Both the position numbers and the translations under genes were made by a program. Positions 41,165-50,221 of a stretch of DNA of 51,088 bases are shown piece by piece (position 1 is the stretch's first letter; the number at the start of each line of letters is the position of its first letter). This DNA is from Candidatus Yonathbacteria bacterium RIFCSPLOWO2_01_FULL_43_27. GTDB lineage: Bacteria > Patescibacteriota > Minisyncoccia > Phycocordibacterales > UBA1550. The notes below the pieces were generated by a model. The model did not search any database and was not told the origin of the DNA. It saw only the letters and a list, made by a program, of their open reading frames with translations. The stretch covers positions 91,437 to 142,524 of the forward strand of contig MHUV01000006.1 in the NCBI GenBank assembly GCA_001823545.1. The letters are read 5' to 3'.

Positions 41165-41833
41165 CAAACATTAGGCCACAATGCAAAGCATTGGGGCCTT
41201 TTTGTTTGTGCGGGCGATGAGGGACTTGAACCGAGGGCGCGCGAAGCCGGACTACTGTCCGAGCGCCCGAGTGGGGGTCGAGCGAGTGAGGTTTTTGTGA
41301 GTTTGAAAAACGAAGCAAAAACCCACGAGAGTGACCAAGTCCCTCATGTTTTTGTAAGGCGATGAGGGACTTGAAAACGAGTACGGGGTACCCATCGAGC
41401 ACGATGGGTCGCACGAGTAGGGCCGAGAAATTTTTTGGTGCGACGGCGACAAAAAATGTTCTTGGCCAGGCCCCCTCGCCCACAAGTATTTCCGTCTTTT
41501 TGTTTGTGCGGACGATGAGGGACTTGAAAGCCGGAGGCGGGTGAGAAAGCGAAAACTTGGAGCTTTCGCAAGGCCGGAGCGCGACGGCGCGAGGAGGGGT
41601 CGCGGGATTTTTCAGTAGAAAAATACCTGTGACCCCTGAGTACTCGAAGGGTCGCCGAGGCCGGGTCGGGAGTACTTAGTAGATTTCGAGCAACGCGAAG
41701 AAATATACTCAGTAACTCGTGACCAAGTCCCGCACCCCCACCCTTCGACAAGCCCAAGGTAGACAAAAAAACACTGCGAGAGCTTTAAGATCTCAAACTT
41801 TTTTTATAAAGATCAGGAAGTTTTCAACATTAT
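41165..41833. repeat. palindromic tRNA-Val 3'-end repeat array (669 bp)
   Basis: Leftward frames of 119 and 140 codons exist here but only translate repeats. 41143-41232 is a ~90-bp palindrome: the tRNA 3' end and trailer, a terminator hairpin at 41173-41204, and their inverse. Further inverse copies of the 3' end are at about 41358-41376 and 41508-41529; forward partial copies are at about 41334-41347, 41473-41484 and 41721-41735. Fillers between them are GC-rich. 41368-41426 is the inverse of the filler at the tRNA-Leu locus, and 41531-41575 matches the relic at 9308. Confidence 0.88.
41173..41204. terminator. terminator of tRNA-Val
   Basis: AGGCC-A-CAATGC pairs with GCATTG-G-GGCCT around AAA, followed by five T. 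It is the centre of the large palindrome. Confidence 0.88.
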
Positions 41834-44512
41834 TTAATATGCAAAACCATTCTTCTTAAATTTTCTACGATAAAAGAGTTTGCGAATTTCCTCAGCTGGC
41901 ACGATCAGTGCCGCGATCGGCACAAGTATTATCCAATCAGATGCATTGAGTGGGACAGTTTTCAAAAATGTATTCATCACGGGTGTATAAATGGCAATCA
42001 ACTGGAGAGTAATAACGATAACTGTTGCTCCAACCAAATACCTATTGGAAAACGGATTCATTTGAAAAATTGATTTATACTCTGACCGACAATTCCAAGC
42101 ATTAAACCATTGAAAGGCGGCCAGAACGGTAAGCGACATCGTCCATGCTTTTGCCAAATCAACTTCGTAATAGTTTTTAAACAAATAAAGCGTACCGAGC
42201 GCCATTACAAGCGACATAATAACCATTCTTTTTGCCATCAATTTATCAACAAGATATTTTCCCGGCTTTTTAAATTTACCCTTAAGCAAGTGCCCTTCCT
42301 TCGGCTCCATAGCGAGCGACATATCAAGAAAACCATCAGTAACAAAATTTAACCAGATAATTTGCGCTGCCAATATCGGCAACGGATATCCTAAAATAAG
42401 CGCACCGGTGATCGTGAGCACCTCACCCATACTCGTTGAAAACAAATACAAAATAACTTTCTTAATAGTTTTATAAATGCTACGACCCTCTTCAATTGCC
42501 GAGACAATACTCTCCAAGTTGTCGTCGAGAAGCACAATGTCAGAAGCCTCTTTTGCTACTTCCGTACCAATATTCCCCATAGCCACACCAAGATCAGCGG
42601 CGACCAACGAAGGCGCATCGTTTACCCCGTCTCCCGTCATCGCCACTACTTCACCAAGAGTCCGATATGCCCTAATAATTCTCATCTTGTGCTCCGGATT
42701 TACTCGCGCAAAAACTGAGACTGTTTTAATCCTACTCAACAACTCTACATCAGACATCCCTTCAATTTCGAACCCCATGAGCATCTCGTCATTTTCGTGC
42801 CAAATGCCGATTTCTTTTGCAATAGCTTGGGCAGTCACCTTGTGATCACCCGTAATCATTACGACTTTTACCCCAGCTGATTCTGCTTTCTGTATTGCCG
42901 ATAATGCCTCCGATCTTGTTGCGTCTTTCATACCATAAAAACCAACAAAGGTGAGCGCTCGTATTTTTTGTGGGTTGAGTATTTCCCCAGCGTCTGGTTC
43001 AATAGCAAAAGCCACTACACGTAACCCCTCTTGTGACATTTGATAAAAGATAGATTCAAGTTTTTTTCGGTCTTCAGAAGAAAGTTCTTTGTGCTTCCCT
43101 TCCAACCACATCGTTTCAGACAATTCTAAAACAACTTCTGGCGCGCCAACAATGGTTAGGAAATTTTTATCATCAACCTCGTGAAGCATAGCGTGATACT
43201 TTAATCGGTAGTCAAAGGGAATCTCTTCTATCACAGGCGATTCTCGCTCAAGGTTTTCCTTATGAAAACCGAGTTTCTGCGAGAGTACCAGCATTGCCGC
43301 CTCGGTAGGGTCTCCTGAAACTCGAAACTGTGCGTCTTCTTCCGAATACACAACACGAGCACCGGCGCAAAAAGCACCGATCTTCCCGGCAAGGAGCAAC
43401 TCGGGGTGATTTGCACCGTCGGTAATACGGCCTTCAAAACTAATATCACCCGTAGGTTCATATCCAATACCACCAATTTCAAACATCCTCTCTCCTACGT
43501 ATACTTTTTGGATTACCATCTCGTTTTTAGTAATCGTGCCGGTTTTATCAACAGCAATAATGCTTGCTTGTCCCAAAGATTCAACCGCCTGTAGTTTTTT
43601 TACCAGAGCATTACGTTTACTCATACGCCAAACGCCCATTGCAAGAATGAGTGTCACCACAATAGGAAGTCCTTCCGGTACGATCGACACAGACAGAGAA
43701 ACGATCGTTGTAAACATATCCTTAACCGGCTTACCAACCGCAATACCAAGTATAAAAATTGTTATTGAAACAATCGCCACGGTTGCAATAATGAGGTGAG
43801 AGAGATGGCGAATATTACCCTTGAGTGGAATCTCGGTGTCAATGAGTGCGATCTCCTTTGCGATCGTTCCGATGGTAGTTTGTAAGCCAGTTGCAATAAC
43901 TATCGCTCGTCCACTACCAGCGACAATACTCGTACCTTTGTATGCAATATTTTTATATTGTCCGATCGTCTCACCGCCGACCTGCTGTTCGCTTGTTTTA
44001 TGTACCGGTTCAGACTCTCCTGTTAGGGTCGCTTCATCTATTTTAAGATTATGGGAAACAATAATACGAGCATCGGCAGGAATTTTTTCTCCTTCTTGAA
44101 AGATAAGAATGTCGCCAGGTACCAGCTCTGTATCTGAAATGATTATTTCCTTGTCATCTCTAAGTACGGTAGCCTTCGTTTCTACAAATTTTTTGAGAGC
44201 CAACAGAGCGTTCTGCGCTTTACCTTCTTGAAATGTTCCCACAACGGCATTGATAAGAAGTACCGCGAGAATAATCGACCCATCGACCACTTCTCCGATC
44301 GCGAACACCACAATACTTGCAACCACCAATATATAAATGAGCGGGCTCTGAAATTGGCGCAAGAAAATAGTAAAAAGACTATCGGTTTTTGCCTCAGGAA
44401 GTCTATTGAGTCCGTATTGCTTTATGCGCAACGTCACCTCCTCATTACGTAAACCGCGTTCGCTTGAACGTAATTCTTCGATAACAGCTGTTGGTGATTT
44501 TGTATGCCACAT
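41834..44512 (-). CDS. cation-transporting P-type ATPase (calcium type, P2)
   Basis: An 892-aa pump. N-terminal cation ATPase domain (HTKSPTAVIEEL..GLNRLPEAK), actuator TGES (LTGESEPVHK), phosphorylation site DKTGTITKNE near residue 322, nucleotide domain, hinge TGDGVNDAPSL near residue 600 and about ten membrane helices. Helix 4 has SIVPEGLPIVV and helix 6 NFVTDGFLDMSLAMEP, close to the ion-binding sequences of SERCA/PMCA calcium pumps. Proton or Na/K-type roles are less likely. It moves a cation out of the cell using ATP. Stands alone between the repeat array and the site-2 protease. Confidence 0.93.
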   Translation of the reverse strand: MWHTKSPTAVIEELRSSERGLRNEEVTLRIKQYGLNRLPEAKTDSLFTIFLRQFQSPLIYILVVASIVVFAIGEVVDGSIILAVLLINAVVGTFQEGKAQNALLALKKFVETKATVLRDDKEIIISDTELVPGDILIFQEGEKIPADARIIVSHNLKIDEATLTGESEPVHKTSEQQVGGETIGQYKNIAYKGTSIVAGSGRAIVIATGLQTTIGTIAKEIALIDTEIPLKGNIRHLSHLIIATVAIVSITIFILGIAVGKPVKDMFTTIVSLSVSIVPEGLPIVVTLILAMGVWRMSKRNALVKKLQAVESLGQASIIAVDKTGTITKNEMVIQKVYVGERMFEIGGIGYEPTGDISFEGRITDGANHPELLLAGKIGAFCAGARVVYSEEDAQFRVSGDPTEAAMLVLSQKLGFHKENLERESPVIEEIPFDYRLKYHAMLHEVDDKNFLTIVGAPEVVLELSETMWLEGKHKELSSEDRKKLESIFYQMSQEGLRVVAFAIEPDAGEILNPQKIRALTFVGFYGMKDATRSEALSAIQKAESAGVKVVMITGDHKVTAQAIAKEIGIWHENDEMLMGFEIEGMSDVELLSRIKTVSVFARVNPEHKMRIIRAYRTLGEVVAMTGDGVNDAPSLVAADLGVAMGNIGTEVAKEASDIVLLDDNLESIVSAIEEGRSIYKTIKKVILYLFSTSMGEVLTITGALILGYPLPILAAQIIWLNFVTDGFLDMSLAMEPKEGHLLKGKFKKPGKYLVDKLMAKRMVIMSLVMALGTLYLFKNYYEVDLAKAWTMSLTVLAAFQWFNAWNCRSEYKSIFQMNPFSNRYLVGATVIVITLQLIAIYTPVMNTFLKTVPLNASDWIILVPIAALIVPAEEIRKLFYRRKFKKNGFAY

Positions 44513-44588
44513 TTTTTTGCGTATTTGTTCTATTTTATTATTACTCAGAGCTGTGCAGAGTAATTATTATTGAACAAAATCTTATTAT

Positions 44589-45203
44589 CTAGATCCCCAC
44601 AATCAAACCAAATACCAGCGACACCGCAGGGGAAATAATGTATTGCGCAAAAAAGAAAATAAAGATAATAAACAAAAGCCAGTTCTGCTCTAAATAGTCA
44701 TGAATATACTGAAAACGATATGGTAAAAAGGAAAACAAAACGCGTGCGCCATCAAGCGGAGGGAACGGAATTAAATTAAACACCGCAAGCAACACATTCA
44801 CCAATACAATACTTATGAGTATCGTATAGAAAGGAGAACCAGGCACGATACTAAAAACATCAGCAAAACGTATAATGATTCCGAAAACAATTGCAATGAA
44901 AAGATTTGAAAGCACCCCTGCGAGACCAACTGCCACGGTTCCCCATTTGAGATTTTTAAGGTTATAAGGATTGTACGGTACAGGCTTTGCCCACCCAAAC
45001 ATAAAACTACCACCCGACCCAAAATACATCAGTGCAGGCAAAATTACCGAACCAAGAGGATCAATATGATTTATGGGGTTCAACGTGAGTCGTCCGGCGT
45101 GTCGCGCAGTCGAATCACCGCACATCTCAGCCACATATCCATGCGCAATCTCATGGATAATGACAGAAAAGATAAGGATGATGAGAAAAAAGAGGGCTTC
45201 CAT
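44589..45203 (-). CDS. site-2 protease family membrane metalloprotease (M50)
   Basis: About 204 aa from the ATG at 45203 (MEALFFLI), 13 codons inside the longest frame. HEIAHG (HExxH zinc motif) near residue 18 sits in the first membrane helix, and NLIPFPPLDGARVL near residue 145 is the second signature with the third ligand Asp. Four to six membrane helices, no PDZ domain: the small Rip/SpoIVFB-like group. It cuts substrates within the membrane. Divergent from the L28 gene. Confidence 0.92.
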   Translation of the reverse strand: MEALFFLIILIFSVIIHEIAHGYVAEMCGDSTARHAGRLTLNPINHIDPLGSVILPALMYFGSGGSFMFGWAKPVPYNPYNLKNLKWGTVAVGLAGVLSNLFIAIVFGIIIRFADVFSIVPGSPFYTILISIVLVNVLLAVFNLIPFPPLDGARVLFSFLPYRFQYIHDYLEQNWLLFIIFIFFFAQYIISPAVSLVFGLIVGI

Positions 45204-45260
45204 GACTATTTGCAATAATATGTAAGTTATGATAGCATACAAGCTATAAACAAAAAAGCT

Positions 45261-45461
45261 ATGGCAAAAGTCTGTCTAACATGTAACAAGGGAACGATCG
45301 TATCTGGAGGCTACTCAAACCGCGTCCGTGCAACGAAATTTAACCCTATCGGCAAAAGTCGCAAATATCCCAACCTTCAGTGGGCGCCTCTTGCTGACGG
45401 TTCCCGTATCAAAATCTGCACCAAGTGTATCAAGGCAGGAAAGAACACCAAGATTGTGTAA
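45261..45461 (+). CDS. rpmB: ribosomal protein bL28
   Basis: A 66-aa protein with the L28 core KVCLTCNKG..SGGYSNRVRATKFNPIGKSRKYPNLQ and a C-terminal KICTKCIKAGK. The two C-x2-C pairs make a zinc site, as in zinc-type L28. Followed by a terminator at 45480-45507. Confidence 0.95.
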   Translation: MAKVCLTCNKGTIVSGGYSNRVRATKFNPIGKSRKYPNLQWAPLADGSRIKICTKCIKAGKNTKIV

Positions 45462-45479
45462 AAGTAGTTTTCACTCTAA

Positions 45480-45507
45480 AAAACCACCCTTCTCGGGTGG
45501 TTTTTTT
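45480..45507 (+). terminator. terminator of rpmB
   Basis: AAACCACCC and GGGTGG pair around TTCTC, followed by seven T. Confidence 0.93.
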
Positions 45508-45533
45508 ATACCATATACGCTTCAGAAACATAC

Positions 45534-46367
45534 CTATTGCTCCATCCTCTTCATTACAAGAAAAACGACAAGCATAAAAATCAACAACGAGAAATATGCG
45601 GGCACGAGAAAGACCCCGCCGATACTAAACAACGTCTTAAGGGCAAGCCCAGGAACAACAGCATACACACTCATCTTATATGCCCCACGATACGTAAGGG
45701 GGATATTTTTTATCCATGCAAGGAAGTATGGGATGAGGGCAAAGAGTGCGAGTGGTACCAAATATACAAGATACCCCACGAACAATAATGCAAAAACAAT
45801 CACGAGAGAAAGAACAACAAAAAGTGCAAGTGAGTTATTTAACTTCTCTATAAAATTGATCAGCGATGCTGAAGTAATCGTCATTTCAGGAATTCCACGA
45901 AGTGGCTGAATTGTAACCCTCTCTTCTACTCCTCTCATTACAAGATCATGTTTAGTGAGAAGTGCGAAAGTGTGATAGTTATCAAAAACACTCCCATCGT
46001 ATTCACTCCCCGTATCAATTACGAGGATGTTTTCAATTGAGTCATCATTAAAAAGAGTCTTGAGTGTCTTTTTTTCTCCGGGAATAAATGAAGGGGAAGC
46101 ACTATTCGTTGAAGCTTCCCCGTTTTTAAATGTCACGACGAGGTCGGTAGGGTATCTTTCTTGTACCAACAATGAAGCTTCTTCTTTCATAAAGCGAACT
46201 CCCTGAGGAACAGAAAACACCCCAAATGCAACCGTTGCAAACAGAGAAAGTAAAAAAATAGCTTTTATATAATATCGTATGCCGACCTTGAGCGGTGCCT
46301 CACGCGCCTCGCGATACAAAGAAACATCCGAAAGACTTTTCTTAAATATTTCAAACGTTTTTTTCAT
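45534..46367 (-). CDS. DUF1189 family membrane protein
   Basis: About 277 aa from MKKTFEIFKKS at 46367; eight extra codons upstream are possible. One membrane helix near residue 42, an extracytoplasmic domain (about residues 60-180), then four or five C-terminal helices. The layout and the N-terminal FKKSLSDVSLYREAR and later YRGAYKMSVYAVVPGL segments match DUF1189 proteins, of unknown function. Follows the DUF4015 gene by 36 bp on the same strand. Confidence 0.8.
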   Translation of the reverse strand: MKKTFEIFKKSLSDVSLYREAREAPLKVGIRYYIKAIFLLSLFATVAFGVFSVPQGVRFMKEEASLLVQERYPTDLVVTFKNGEASTNSASPSFIPGEKKTLKTLFNDDSIENILVIDTGSEYDGSVFDNYHTFALLTKHDLVMRGVEERVTIQPLRGIPEMTITSASLINFIEKLNNSLALFVVLSLVIVFALLFVGYLVYLVPLALFALIPYFLAWIKNIPLTYRGAYKMSVYAVVPGLALKTLFSIGGVFLVPAYFSLLIFMLVVFLVMKRMEQ

Positions 46368-46403
46368 AATCGATATTTTGTTATTCAACACACCCCTACT
46401 CTC

Positions 46404-47594
46404 CTATTCCGCAGGATGGAGTGCTGAAGGTGTGTACTTGTTGCTCGGATCCCATAGCATCCACGACGTCAATCCTGCATCATAGGTTGCCTGTATTTGA
46501 TCGCGAACCTCTTTAGCGCCATACGTGCCTCCATAGTCAAAATCTTGAAGCCATGGACGAAGCTTGAGTGGTGTCGTCGAGGCTACCATCGCACGAGATA
46601 CTGCACGACTCATAGAATAATGTACAACGTCATACGCATGCTGATTGGGGTCCTTCCATCCGTTATAGTTTGGTGGATAATGTGACGGATATACCATCGG
46701 TGCAACATAATCAAAATGGCGCAGTGCCGGCTCAAGCACTTGCCCAATATTCAAATCATCTGTATTGGTCGCCGTCATACCAAAAAGATCCGCAGAGATA
46801 ACTGCGCCACTTGGTTTTACTTTTTCCTCGAGGTATGCAAAAAAGTTTTCGAGTGCCTGCCTCTTGGTAAGATTCTTTGACCACGGATACGCAATATCCC
46901 TCATATTGCCGTCAGAAGGAAAACGAATATAGTCAAAATTGATTTCATCAAAACCTTGCGCATAAGCATCAAGTGCAAGCGCCACCACGTAGTCCCAATA
47001 CGGCGTAGCGGAAACATCAATAAACGAGAGTCCTTTATGATCCTTCCATACCCCTCCATCGCTTGCACGCTTTACCGCAAGCTCCGGATGCACTTTTGTG
47101 TACGTAGGATCCTGAAATACCGTAAGGCGTCCAATAGTATAGATTCCTTTTTCATGAAGCTCTGCGACAAATGCTTTCATATCATTCACCTGACACCCTG
47201 CACCCCAATTACCATTTAATGTTTTATCTGATGGCTCATATGAAATTGTCCCCGTATAATCTTTAATATCGATAACCACCGCATTAAGCTCGGTCTTCTC
47301 TATCATTTTGACCAGCTGACTACGTAACGAAGATTGAGATGCATAACACGCCGTCATATACACCGCGCGCAATGGCTCGGGAGTAGAGAGGTGCGTCACA
47401 ATAATCTCGGGTGGTATAAGAGGAATCAAGAGTGATTCCGTCGTACCAGCTCCTTTAACACCATTTAGCACATCGCCTTCATGAGACGAACGATAGGTTA
47501 CTGAAAAAAGAATGGGCACTAAAAAATAAAATACCGAAAAAACTCCGGTAATAAAAATACCTCCCATTAAAACGGTCTTAAGTGCGCGCCTCAT
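46404..47594 (-). CDS. DUF4015 putative glycoside hydrolase, exported
   Basis: A 396-aa protein with an N-terminal membrane anchor (residues about 8-30) and a TIM-barrel-like domain of the DUF4015 family, related to GH13/GH114-type hydrolases. Visible segments are LNAVVIDIKDYTGTI, RLTVFQDPTY, GFDEINFDYIRFPSDG (candidate acidic residues) and YVAPMVYPSHYPPNY. It is probably anchored outside the membrane and may act on a surface polysaccharide; substrate unknown. It overlaps the upstream small membrane gene by four bases, so they are translationally coupled. Confidence 0.88.
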   Translation of the reverse strand: MRRALKTVLMGGIFITGVFSVFYFLVPILFSVTYRSSHEGDVLNGVKGAGTTESLLIPLIPPEIIVTHLSTPEPLRAVYMTACYASQSSLRSQLVKMIEKTELNAVVIDIKDYTGTISYEPSDKTLNGNWGAGCQVNDMKAFVAELHEKGIYTIGRLTVFQDPTYTKVHPELAVKRASDGGVWKDHKGLSFIDVSATPYWDYVVALALDAYAQGFDEINFDYIRFPSDGNMRDIAYPWSKNLTKRQALENFFAYLEEKVKPSGAVISADLFGMTATNTDDLNIGQVLEPALRHFDYVAPMVYPSHYPPNYNGWKDPNQHAYDVVHYSMSRAVSRAMVASTTPLKLRPWLQDFDYGGTYGAKEVRDQIQATYDAGLTSWMLWDPSNKYTPSALHPAE

Positions 47595-47821
47595 ATGGTC
47601 GTGGTGTTTTGATCTACCTCCTGCTCGTCGAGAGCTCGGTCCGCTTCCTCGATGAGTTTTTCACAATTACTGCAATACACAACCGAGGAAAGGTATGCAA
47701 GGACAGCAATACTAAGACCAGAGAGGACAAAAAAGATCGTGCGTATCCACGAAGGAAATCCGAGAGCCGGCAAGACGGCTACCAAAACCCCCAAGAAAAT
47801 TACTGCAGTATTTTTCGTCAT
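47591..47821 (-). CDS. small two-helix membrane protein with CxxC
   Basis: 76 aa: two membrane helices (about residues 5-20 and 25-45), then VVYCSNCEKLIEEADRALDEQE. The C-x2-C motif suggests a half zinc ribbon or a redox pair on a cytoplasmic tail. Its stop overlaps the DUF4015 start by four bases (ATGA-type), which supports that it is a real gene in that operon. Function unknown. Confidence 0.7.
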   Translation of the reverse strand: MTKNTAVIFLGVLVAVLPALGFPSWIRTIFFVLSGLSIAVLAYLSSVVYCSNCEKLIEEADRALDEQEVDQNTTTI

Positions 47822-47866
47822 TGAAACTAGTATACACTAGAGAGCAAAAGAAAAGCAAATATGTGC

Positions 47867-48553
47867 CTAGTACACACGATCCACAATCACCACAAACTCC
47901 CCGCGTACACGGTCAGGGTTTTTTGTAAAATGAGCACGCACGCTGGCAACCCCACCACGCACATATTCCTCGTATATTTTTGTCAGTTCACGTGCGACGA
48001 TGATATGCCGCTCAGCACCACAAAATTTTTCAAGTGACTCGAGTGCCTTTTCAATACGATGGGTTGATTCATAAAAAACCATCACGCGTGATGAGCCGGC
48101 GATCTCCTTGAATAGCGTTTCTCTCCCCTTCTTGTGAGGCAAAAAACCAAGAAACGTAAACTCTGCTACAGAAATTCCTGCTGAAGAAAGTGCCGTGATA
48201 AGTGCCGATGGTCCTGGAATTGACACAATAGGTACCTGTTCTCCAAATCGTTCTAATACTTGTTTAGTAAGGAGCGAGCCGGGGTCCGAGATACACGGGG
48301 TTCCCGCATCCGAAACAAGCGCGAGGTCGTTTCCTTCCTCAAGAAGTGCGAGGATTTTTTCTACCTTCGCAAGTTTTGACTGCGCGTGATAGCTCATAAC
48401 TGGTGTTTCTATCTCGTATTTTGTGAGCAAGCGTTTTGTTACGCGGGTATCCTCGCAGAGCACTATCGTTACTTCTTTAAGCACGCGCAAAGCCCGCAAG
48501 GTAATATCCTCGAGGTTTCCAATAGGGGTGCCGACAATATATAGTGTTGCCAT
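47867..48553 (-). CDS. rsmI: 16S rRNA 2'-O-ribose methyltransferase RsmI
   Basis: 228 aa with the RsmI/tetrapyrrole methylase-type fold: VGTPIGNLEDITLRAL at the N-terminus, CEDTRVTKRLL, LVSDAGTPCISDPG near residue 80 and FYESTHRIEKAL near residue 155. It methylates C1402 of 16S rRNA. The ~45-residue C-terminal extension of some RsmI is lacking. Confidence 0.95.
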   Translation of the reverse strand: MATLYIVGTPIGNLEDITLRALRVLKEVTIVLCEDTRVTKRLLTKYEIETPVMSYHAQSKLAKVEKILALLEEGNDLALVSDAGTPCISDPGSLLTKQVLERFGEQVPIVSIPGPSALITALSSAGISVAEFTFLGFLPHKKGRETLFKEIAGSSRVMVFYESTHRIEKALESLEKFCGAERHIIVARELTKIYEEYVRGGVASVRAHFTKNPDRVRGEFVVIVDRVY

Positions 48554-48600
48554 GTTTTTGACTGTCTCAATCGTACCATTCTTTATGTATTACGCCAAAA

Positions 48601-48629
48601 TTGTGAAGGTCTTCAAGGTGTGATATAAA
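48601..48629 (+). promoter_or_regulatory. promoter of the Nudix gene
   Basis: TTGTGA, a 17-bp spacer and TATAAA. Confidence 0.7.
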
Positions 48630-48678
48630 TGAAAGAGAAGTACACGACCTTAAAACCAAAAGAAAGGAGTGACTGCCA

Positions 48679-49179
48679 ATGGATGAGCACAGAAATGAAG
48701 TAAACGGCTCTGTCGTTGTCATAAAGAACGACTGTGGCGAAATACTCATACTCCTCAACAACAGAAACCCTCAAAAGCTTGAACTTCCCGGAGGCGGAAT
48801 TGAGCTCGGAGAACTCCCTGTACATGGAGCTGTCAGAGAAGTTCATCAAGAAACAGGTATTGTTATTTCCCCACACGACCTCCTCTGGGTAGGAAATTTC
48901 GTGTTCAGAGAGAGATACGGTATCGTACATCTCTTTGAGTATCAATATTCATTTACAAGGATACTCCCTGAGCATACCTCTAACGAGGTCGCTGAAAAGA
49001 ATTGGATGAGCATTCCAGAAATACTCGTCCTTTCCCGTAGCGATACATACCCTGCCCAACAAGCCCTCATCGCACATTATGCACAATGGGCAAGAAACGG
49101 CAGGAATGGAGTGGTGACAGACTATCTATCTGCTCCATTTGATACACTGGAGGAAAACAGCCTCCCGGCGCGGAAGTAA
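48679..49179 (+). CDS. Nudix hydrolase
   Basis: A 166-aa protein with the Nudix box GGGIELGELPVHGAVREVHQETG near residues 37-59 (given as G-x5-E-x7-R-E-V-H-Q-E-x-G); one of the two consecutive metal-binding Glu positions is Gln. It would hydrolyse a nucleoside diphosphate linked to another group; the substrate is unknown. It has a Shine-Dalgarno site AAAGGAG, its own promoter and a terminator. The last ~10 codons and the terminator are partly repeated downstream. Confidence 0.9.
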   Translation: MDEHRNEVNGSVVVIKNDCGEILILLNNRNPQKLELPGGGIELGELPVHGAVREVHQETGIVISPHDLLWVGNFVFRERYGIVHLFEYQYSFTRILPEHTSNEVAEKNWMSIPEILVLSRSDTYPAQQALIAHYAQWARNGRNGVVTDYLSAPFDTLEENSLPARK

Positions 49180-49272
49180 CGTCCGCGCCGTTTTTTTATA
49201 CCATCACGATAAGGAGGAAAACAGCCTCGCTCCCATAGTGGCGGAAGTAACGTCCGCGCCGTTTTTTTATAC
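49149..49272 (+). repeat. tandem duplication of the Nudix gene end and terminator
   Basis: GGAGGAAAACAGCCTC and GGAAGTAACGTCCGCGCCG with T7 occur at 49149-49197 and again at 49213-49268. The first copy gives a 9-bp terminator stem (49166-49174 with 49182-49190). The second lost half of its 5' arm, leaving about five pairs. Confidence 0.85.
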
Positions 49273-49319
49273 ATAGACACCACTTCTATTTTGAAACTCA
49301 TCTGCTATAGTGTTTCAAT

Positions 49320-50003
49320 ATGCAAGCAATCATTCTTGCCGCGGGTAGAGGAACACGCCTCGCACCCCTCACCAACACCATACCCAAACCTCTCATCCCC
49401 GTACAAGGGCGACCAATTCTCGAGCACATCATCAAAGCACTTCCGCCACAAATTGACGAAGTTATTATCGTTGTCGGATATAAAGGTGATGCGCTTAAAA
49501 AATATTTTGGTACATACTACGACCAGAGAAAAATTACGTACGCAGACCAAGGAGAAATAATGGGGACGTATGGCGCTCTATGTTCCGCAAAGCAATACAT
49601 ACACTCAGGTTCGTTTCTCGTAATGGGCGCTGACGATATTCAAGACAAAGAAGCGCTTGAAAAAATGATTATCCTCCCTCTTGCTTTTGGTATACAAGTA
49701 AAAAAATTGCCGTCACGAAATTATTTGATCGTCGACGTTGAAAAGGAGCGCGTACGTGGTTTCAGGCGACCGACCGAAAAAGAATTTGAGAATCCTCAAC
49801 CACTTGCGACCGGCACCTACATACTCGACGAACGTCTCTGGGACTACTCGCCTGTGGAGGTTGCTGGCGGTGAATATGGGTTACCACAAACAATAGTGCC
49901 GATGTTACAGGATTATAAGTTTCAAGCGGTAGAGATGCCCTATTGGGTCCAAATTAACTCTCACGACGAGCTCGCTGAAGCAGAACAAATGACGTTTTAC
50001 TAA
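49320..50003 (+). CDS. sugar-phosphate nucleotidyltransferase
   Basis: A 227-aa enzyme. ILAAGRGTRLAPLTNTIPKP is the nucleotide-binding N-terminus of the NTP_transferase family, PLIPVQGRPILEHI follows, and MGADDI near residue 101 holds the metal-binding Asp. The family includes glucose-1-phosphate thymidylyl/uridylyl and mannose-1-phosphate guanylyltransferases; it makes the nucleotide sugars used by glycosyltransferases such as that at 9406. The C-terminal left-handed helix domain is missing. A TATAGT box lies about nine bases before the ATG, without a ribosome binding site. Confidence 0.9.
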   Translation: MQAIILAAGRGTRLAPLTNTIPKPLIPVQGRPILEHIIKALPPQIDEVIIVVGYKGDALKKYFGTYYDQRKITYADQGEIMGTYGALCSAKQYIHSGSFLVMGADDIQDKEALEKMIILPLAFGIQVKKLPSRNYLIVDVEKERVRGFRRPTEKEFENPQPLATGTYILDERLWDYSPVEVAGGEYGLPQTIVPMLQDYKFQAVEMPYWVQINSHDELAEAEQMTFY

Positions 50004-50036
50004 ATACACACCTAAGGATCAGTATACTGAAATTTG

Positions 50037-50065
50037 TTGCGTAAAACCCACTTTTTTGATATATT
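50037..50065 (+). promoter_or_regulatory. promoter of tRNA-Ile
   Basis: TTGCGT, a 17-bp spacer and TATATT, 15 bp before the tRNA. Confidence 0.75.
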
Positions 50066-50080
50066 GCACGAGTGCGAAAT

Positions 50081-50157
50081 GCGCGATTAGCTCAGTTGGC
50101 TAGAGCATTCGACTGATACTCGAAAGGTCCCTGGTTCGAGCCCAGGATCGCGCACCA
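50081..50157 (+). tRNA. tRNA-Ile(GAT)
   Basis: Acceptor GCGCGAT/ATCGCGC, D arm GCTC..GAGC, anticodon arm TTCGA-CTGATAC-TCGAA (anticodon GAT), T-loop TTCGAGC. Discriminator A followed by an encoded CCA (50155-50157), unlike the other three tRNAs in the window. Confidence 0.96.
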
Positions 50158-50178
50158 ACAAGAAAGAGGGCAAAAAAT

Positions 50179-50207
50179 AAAGGCGGACTTCATAAAGTCC
50201 GCCTTTA
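50179..50207. terminator. terminator after tRNA-Ile
   Basis: AAAGGCGGACTT pairs with AAGTCCGCCTTT around CATA. Confidence 0.88.
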
Positions 50208-50221
50208 TACATCCGCCATAA

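Noticed and set aside
41124-41766. Leftward open frames of 119 and 140 codons next to tRNA-Val
   Set aside because: They read through the palindromic repeat array and even the tRNA itself; no start signal, and composition is that of the GC-rich repeats.
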